Shown here piece by piece: positions 22,146-24,261 of a DNA stretch of 24,261 nucleotides. The notes beneath the pieces were generated by a model, which was not told the DNA's origin, did no database searches, and worked only from the letters and a program-made list of their open reading frames with translations. The position numbers were made by a program, and so were the translations under genes. This stretch comes from an uncultured Clostridia bacterium. Its GTDB lineage: Bacteria; Bacillota; Clostridia; Christensenellales; Borkfalkiaceae. The stretch spans positions 1 through 24,261 of the forward strand of contig CANRFD010000009.1 of NCBI GenBank assembly GCA_947629845.1. Direction: 5' to 3'. Every line of letters starts with the position of its first letter. The first letter of the stretch is position 1.

Positions 22146-22904
22146 ATGAAACGCGACAGAATTGAAGAAATTGCAGAACTGTTGGATAAGCGCGGGAGAT
22201 TGACGCTCGAGCAGCTCGACGACTTTTTTCCCAACGTCTCCCAAATGACGCTCAGACGAGACCTCTTTCAGCTGGAACAGCAGGGTCGGATCATCCGCGT
22301 GCGCGGAGGAGCGATGTCGGTGAAGGAGGTGCAAAAGGTCTCGGGGGAACCTTATGTGAAGAAAACCGCCATACATACCGACGAAAAAATCAAGATCGCA
22401 CAGAAGGCGGCAAGCCTCATCGGCGAAAACAGCTCCCTCTTTATGGACGGCGGCACGACGGCGCTTTCCTTCGCCAAAGAGCTGCCCGATATCAACATCC
22501 ACGTGTTCACCAACGGGCTCGCCGTTGCCATTGAACTTGCGCAGAAGAAGAACATCGACGTGACGATGCTCGGCGGGCAGGTGCTGAAGGAAAATCTCTC
22601 CACCGCTTCGCCCGTCGCCAAGGCGTACTTCGAGACGACGAACTTCGAGCTCGCCATCATCTCCGCCTCGGCGTTCACGCTGGAAAACGGCTTCTCCTGC
22701 GGCTCCATGGTGGAAGCCGACCTCCTGAAGATGGCGCGCAAGAAGGCAAAATCTATGTACATGATGCTCGACAGCTCCAAGATCGGCAAGATCATGCCGT
22801 ACTCCTTTGCGAGACTCGAGGACATCGACGTGCTCATCACCGACGACAATTTCCCCGCCGAACTCAAAGAGAAGTTCCGCGAGAAAGATATCGTCGTCAT
22901 GTAA
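22146..22904 (+). CDS. DeoR/GlpR-family transcriptional regulator
   Basis: This 252-residue cytosolic repressor belongs to the family that usually senses a phosphorylated sugar. The N-terminal winged helix-turn-helix (about 1-58) has the DeoR pattern RIEEIAELL...LEQL...VSQMTLRRDL...G.I.RVRGGA, with the recognition helix around 31-42. The C-terminal DeoR effector domain (about 76-230) has the conserved phosphate-binding block FMDGGTT (99-105), TNGLAVAIELA (122-132), LGGQVL (142-147) and the E190 and LDSSKIGK (208-215) elements. These are characteristic of the ribose-5-phosphate-isomerase-like sensor fold. Usually such regulators adjoin their sugar kinase or PTS genes; here it stands alone between unrelated genes, so its effector and targets cannot be read from context. 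A clear promoter and terminator make it a single-gene unit. Confidence 0.93.
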   Translation: MKRDRIEEIAELLDKRGRLTLEQLDDFFPNVSQMTLRRDLFQLEQQGRIIRVRGGAMSVKEVQKVSGEPYVKKTAIHTDEKIKIAQKAASLIGENSSLFMDGGTTALSFAKELPDINIHVFTNGLAVAIELAQKKNIDVTMLGGQVLKENLSTASPVAKAYFETTNFELAIISASAFTLENGFSCGSMVEADLLKMARKKAKSMYMMLDSSKIGKIMPYSFARLEDIDVLITDDNFPAELKEKFREKDIVVM

Positions 22905-22916
22905 AAGAAAACAGTT

Positions 22917-22946
22917 CGGCCGCCCGTACAGGGCGGCCGTTTTTTT
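22917..22946 (+). terminator. Intrinsic terminator of the DeoR-family gene
   Basis: CGGCCGCCC and GGGCGGCCG pair perfectly over nine bases with a GTACA loop, followed by seven T. It lies 13 bases after the stop codon. The facing gene ends 47 bases further on, and the hairpin could also stop minus-strand transcription, though that side has no long T-run. Confidence 0.92.
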
Positions 22947-22992
22947 GTGACAGCGTGGAATTTAACGCGGGGCGGCGCAATTAAGCGGCGCC

Positions 22993-23757
22993 TTATTTTT
23001 TTGCGGAGGCGTCTTTTTCCGACCCCGTTCCCCTGTTTTTGCCCATACGCGCCGTGAATTTCTCCTTGGCGGCGGCGAGCTCGTCTTTGAACTCGGAGAG
23101 CTTTTCGAGCGGGAACACAAAGCCGACCTTTTGCCGCGCTTCCTCCCGCTTTTCCCGCAGCGTTTCCTTGAGTTTTTCGTATTGGACGACGATCCCGTGC
23201 TCCTCGGCGAACTTCTTTACGCGCGTTGCGAGGTGCAGCGAATGCCCCAGATCGACGAAAAAGACGCCGAAAAAGATGCCCACGACGAAGGCGAACTCGA
23301 TGTGGTGCACAAACCATGTGACAGCCTCGATGACGGGTTCGTCGATGACGAAGTAGAAGAACGCCGAAACGAGCAGCCAAAAGAGCGAAAACAGCGGGCA
23401 GATGATGCCCTGTATGTTGCCCCAACGGTTGGAATAGTCCCAAAGTTTGATCTTCATCCCCTTGATGAAGATGAGCCCGGCGATGTACTCGATGAGCGTC
23501 ATAACGACCCCCATGACGGCGATGATGAGCACGGCGTCGAGCCACGAGTAGCCCGTCTTCAGGGGGATGCGCGAGATGCCGAACAGCCCCGCGACGCCGA
23601 ACCCGTAGAGGGGGAGATACGGCCCCGTGAGAAAGCCGGGGTTGATCCACTTTTTGGCGGTGAAAAAGCGGCGGAAGAGCACTTCGAGGCACCATCCGAA
23701 CACGCTTCCCACAAAGAACAGAAACGCCACGACCAATACAACGTCAATAAATCCCAT
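22993..23757 (-). CDS. CmpB-type putative ABC transporter permease (PF06541 family)
   Basis: This 254-residue membrane protein of a widespread, functionally unassigned Firmicutes family is annotated as putative ABC-transporter type IV or CmpB. Five hydrophobic segments are visible (about 5-25, 46-62, 73-97, 116-136, 145-170). Family hallmarks are WCLEVLFRR (22-30), NPGFLTGPYLPLYGFG (39-54), EYIAG (90-94), LWDYS (105-109) and NIQG (114-117). The C-terminal 75 residues are a charged, probably coiled-coil cytosolic tail (about 178-240), which varies between family members. Start: ATG with GGGAGG eight bases upstream. It follows the heparinase-like gene by 46 bases on the same strand and may be co-transcribed with it. 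No ATPase partner is adjacent, so a true ABC transport role is doubtful. Confidence 0.88.
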   Translation of the reverse strand: MGFIDVVLVVAFLFFVGSVFGWCLEVLFRRFFTAKKWINPGFLTGPYLPLYGFGVAGLFGISRIPLKTGYSWLDAVLIIAVMGVVMTLIEYIAGLIFIKGMKIKLWDYSNRWGNIQGIICPLFSLFWLLVSAFFYFVIDEPVIEAVTWFVHHIEFAFVVGIFFGVFFVDLGHSLHLATRVKKFAEEHGIVVQYEKLKETLREKREEARQKVGFVFPLEKLSEFKDELAAAKEKFTARMGKNRGTGSEKDASAKK

Positions 23758-23803
23758 GTTTTTTCCTCCCGGCGAGCAGCATTACACGGCCGCCGTTTTA
23801 TCG

Positions 23804-24261
23804 CTATTTGATTTTAACAGTGAACGCCGCCGCGCTGCTTCCCGCGGGGATGTCGAAATCCACGAGCCATACGGGGGCAGGGGCGCCGCCGTGGGTGAAA
23901 TATGTTTCTTCGGTGACGCGCGGCACAAGCCCCTCCTCCGAGGAAATTTTTTCCGCCGCGGCGGGCGAAAGGCAGACGAAGCGCTCCGTCAGAACATCGT
24001 CGGCGGAAAATTCATCTATAACGCGCACGGACTTCTCCCGCAGCTCGAAGGTGCGGACGAGCTTTTTGCAGTTTTTGTAGGCGCCCGCAAATTCGACGCG
24101 GAGGCCGTCCGCCGAGAGGGCGCCGCCGTATTTTTTCCCCGCGCACTGCCCCGCCCCGTTGACGATGGGCACGCTGTGCCCGAGGGAGGAAGCCGCCAAA
24201 TTCTCATAGCGTTTTGCGGAAAAGTAGTCGCGGTCGTACATCGGCTGCCCGAGTTCGGCGA
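23804..24261 (-). CDS. C-terminal part of a heparinase II/III-like protein (partial, runs off the window)
   Basis: Only the last 152 or so codons are present; the frame is open to the window edge, so the methionine at 24241 is almost certainly internal. The visible AELGQPMYDRDYFSAKRYEN followed by SSLGHSVPIVNG and AGKKYGG matches, from memory, the C-terminal beta-sheet domain of heparinase II/III-like polysaccharide lyases and related Firmicutes proteins (ADLG...YF..RYE...SS.GHS.P.ING). The remainder is a beta-rich segment ending in AFTVKIK. The family cleaves acidic glycans by elimination, but the catalytic residues, which lie mostly upstream, cannot be checked here, so enzymatic function is uncertain. 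The gene lies upstream of, and on the same strand as, the CmpB-type membrane protein. Confidence 0.7.
   Translation of the reverse strand, partial: AELGQPMYDRDYFSAKRYENLAASSLGHSVPIVNGAGQCAGKKYGGALSADGLRVEFAGAYKNCKKLVRTFELREKSVRVIDEFSADDVLTERFVCLSPAAAEKISSEEGLVPRVTEETYFTHGGAPAPVWLVDFDIPAGSSAAAFTVKIK

Overview
The window reads as chromosomal DNA from a GC-rich, uncultured member of the Clostridia (Bacillota), probably an animal-gut lineage. The grounds are the strong AGGAGG-type ribosome binding sites with ATG, GTG and TTG starts, the cysE-cysS pair typical of Firmicutes, a CmpB-type (PF06541) membrane protein, large InlB/Ig-repeat surface proteins, and sigma-A-like promoters confined to short AT-rich gaps. 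The exact lineage (Christensenellales-like is my guess) is inference. No rRNA, tRNA, CRISPR array, IS element or phage gene was seen.

Layout, left to right. Almost everything is on the minus strand. 79-1890 is a short alanyl-tRNA synthetase without the usual C-terminal domain. 1891-2214 is a non-coding mosaic of small palindromes and a 20-bp triple repeat. 2215-4909 is a compact operon: an unnamed helical, HTH-like protein, then serine acetyltransferase (cysE), then cysteinyl-tRNA synthetase (cysS), so cysteine precursor supply is coupled to cysteine charging. 5031-10679 is a tightly overlapping three-gene operon: ABC ATPase, ABC-2 type permease, and a secreted 1029-residue Ig/beta-helix protein that starts at TTG inside the permease stop codon.

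10811-19516 is the centrepiece, a single 2901-residue surface lipoprotein. It has a lipobox, three InlB-like repeats, seven MBG/Ig-like repeats, six near-identical 86-87-residue Ig-like repeats, a probable beta-helix, more InlB-like repeats and, at the very C-terminus, a Hint (Hedgehog/intein) autoprocessing domain starting at Cys2665, followed by an 86-residue tail. Its AT-rich upstream region (19517-19945) carries three promoter-like elements. One of them has a run of nine G between -35 and -10, a layout known from phase-variable surface-protein promoters. 20023-21789 encodes a zinc-ribbon, acidic-repeat, multi-pass membrane protein whose N-terminal part contains a recent 138-bp in-frame duplication.

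The only plus-strand gene is a DeoR/GlpR-family regulator (22146-22904), divergent from the zinc-ribbon gene, with its own promoter and a clear terminator. On the right are a CmpB-type membrane protein (22993-23757) and the 3' end of a probable heparinase II/III-like gene that runs off the window.

Most notable is the N-terminally lipidated giant stalk with a C-terminal Hedgehog-like Hint domain, possibly phase-variable. It lies beside an ABC exporter operon that carries a second large surface protein. I infer a cell-surface adhesion or anchoring system in which the stalk tip is cleaved or chemically modified by its own Hint domain.
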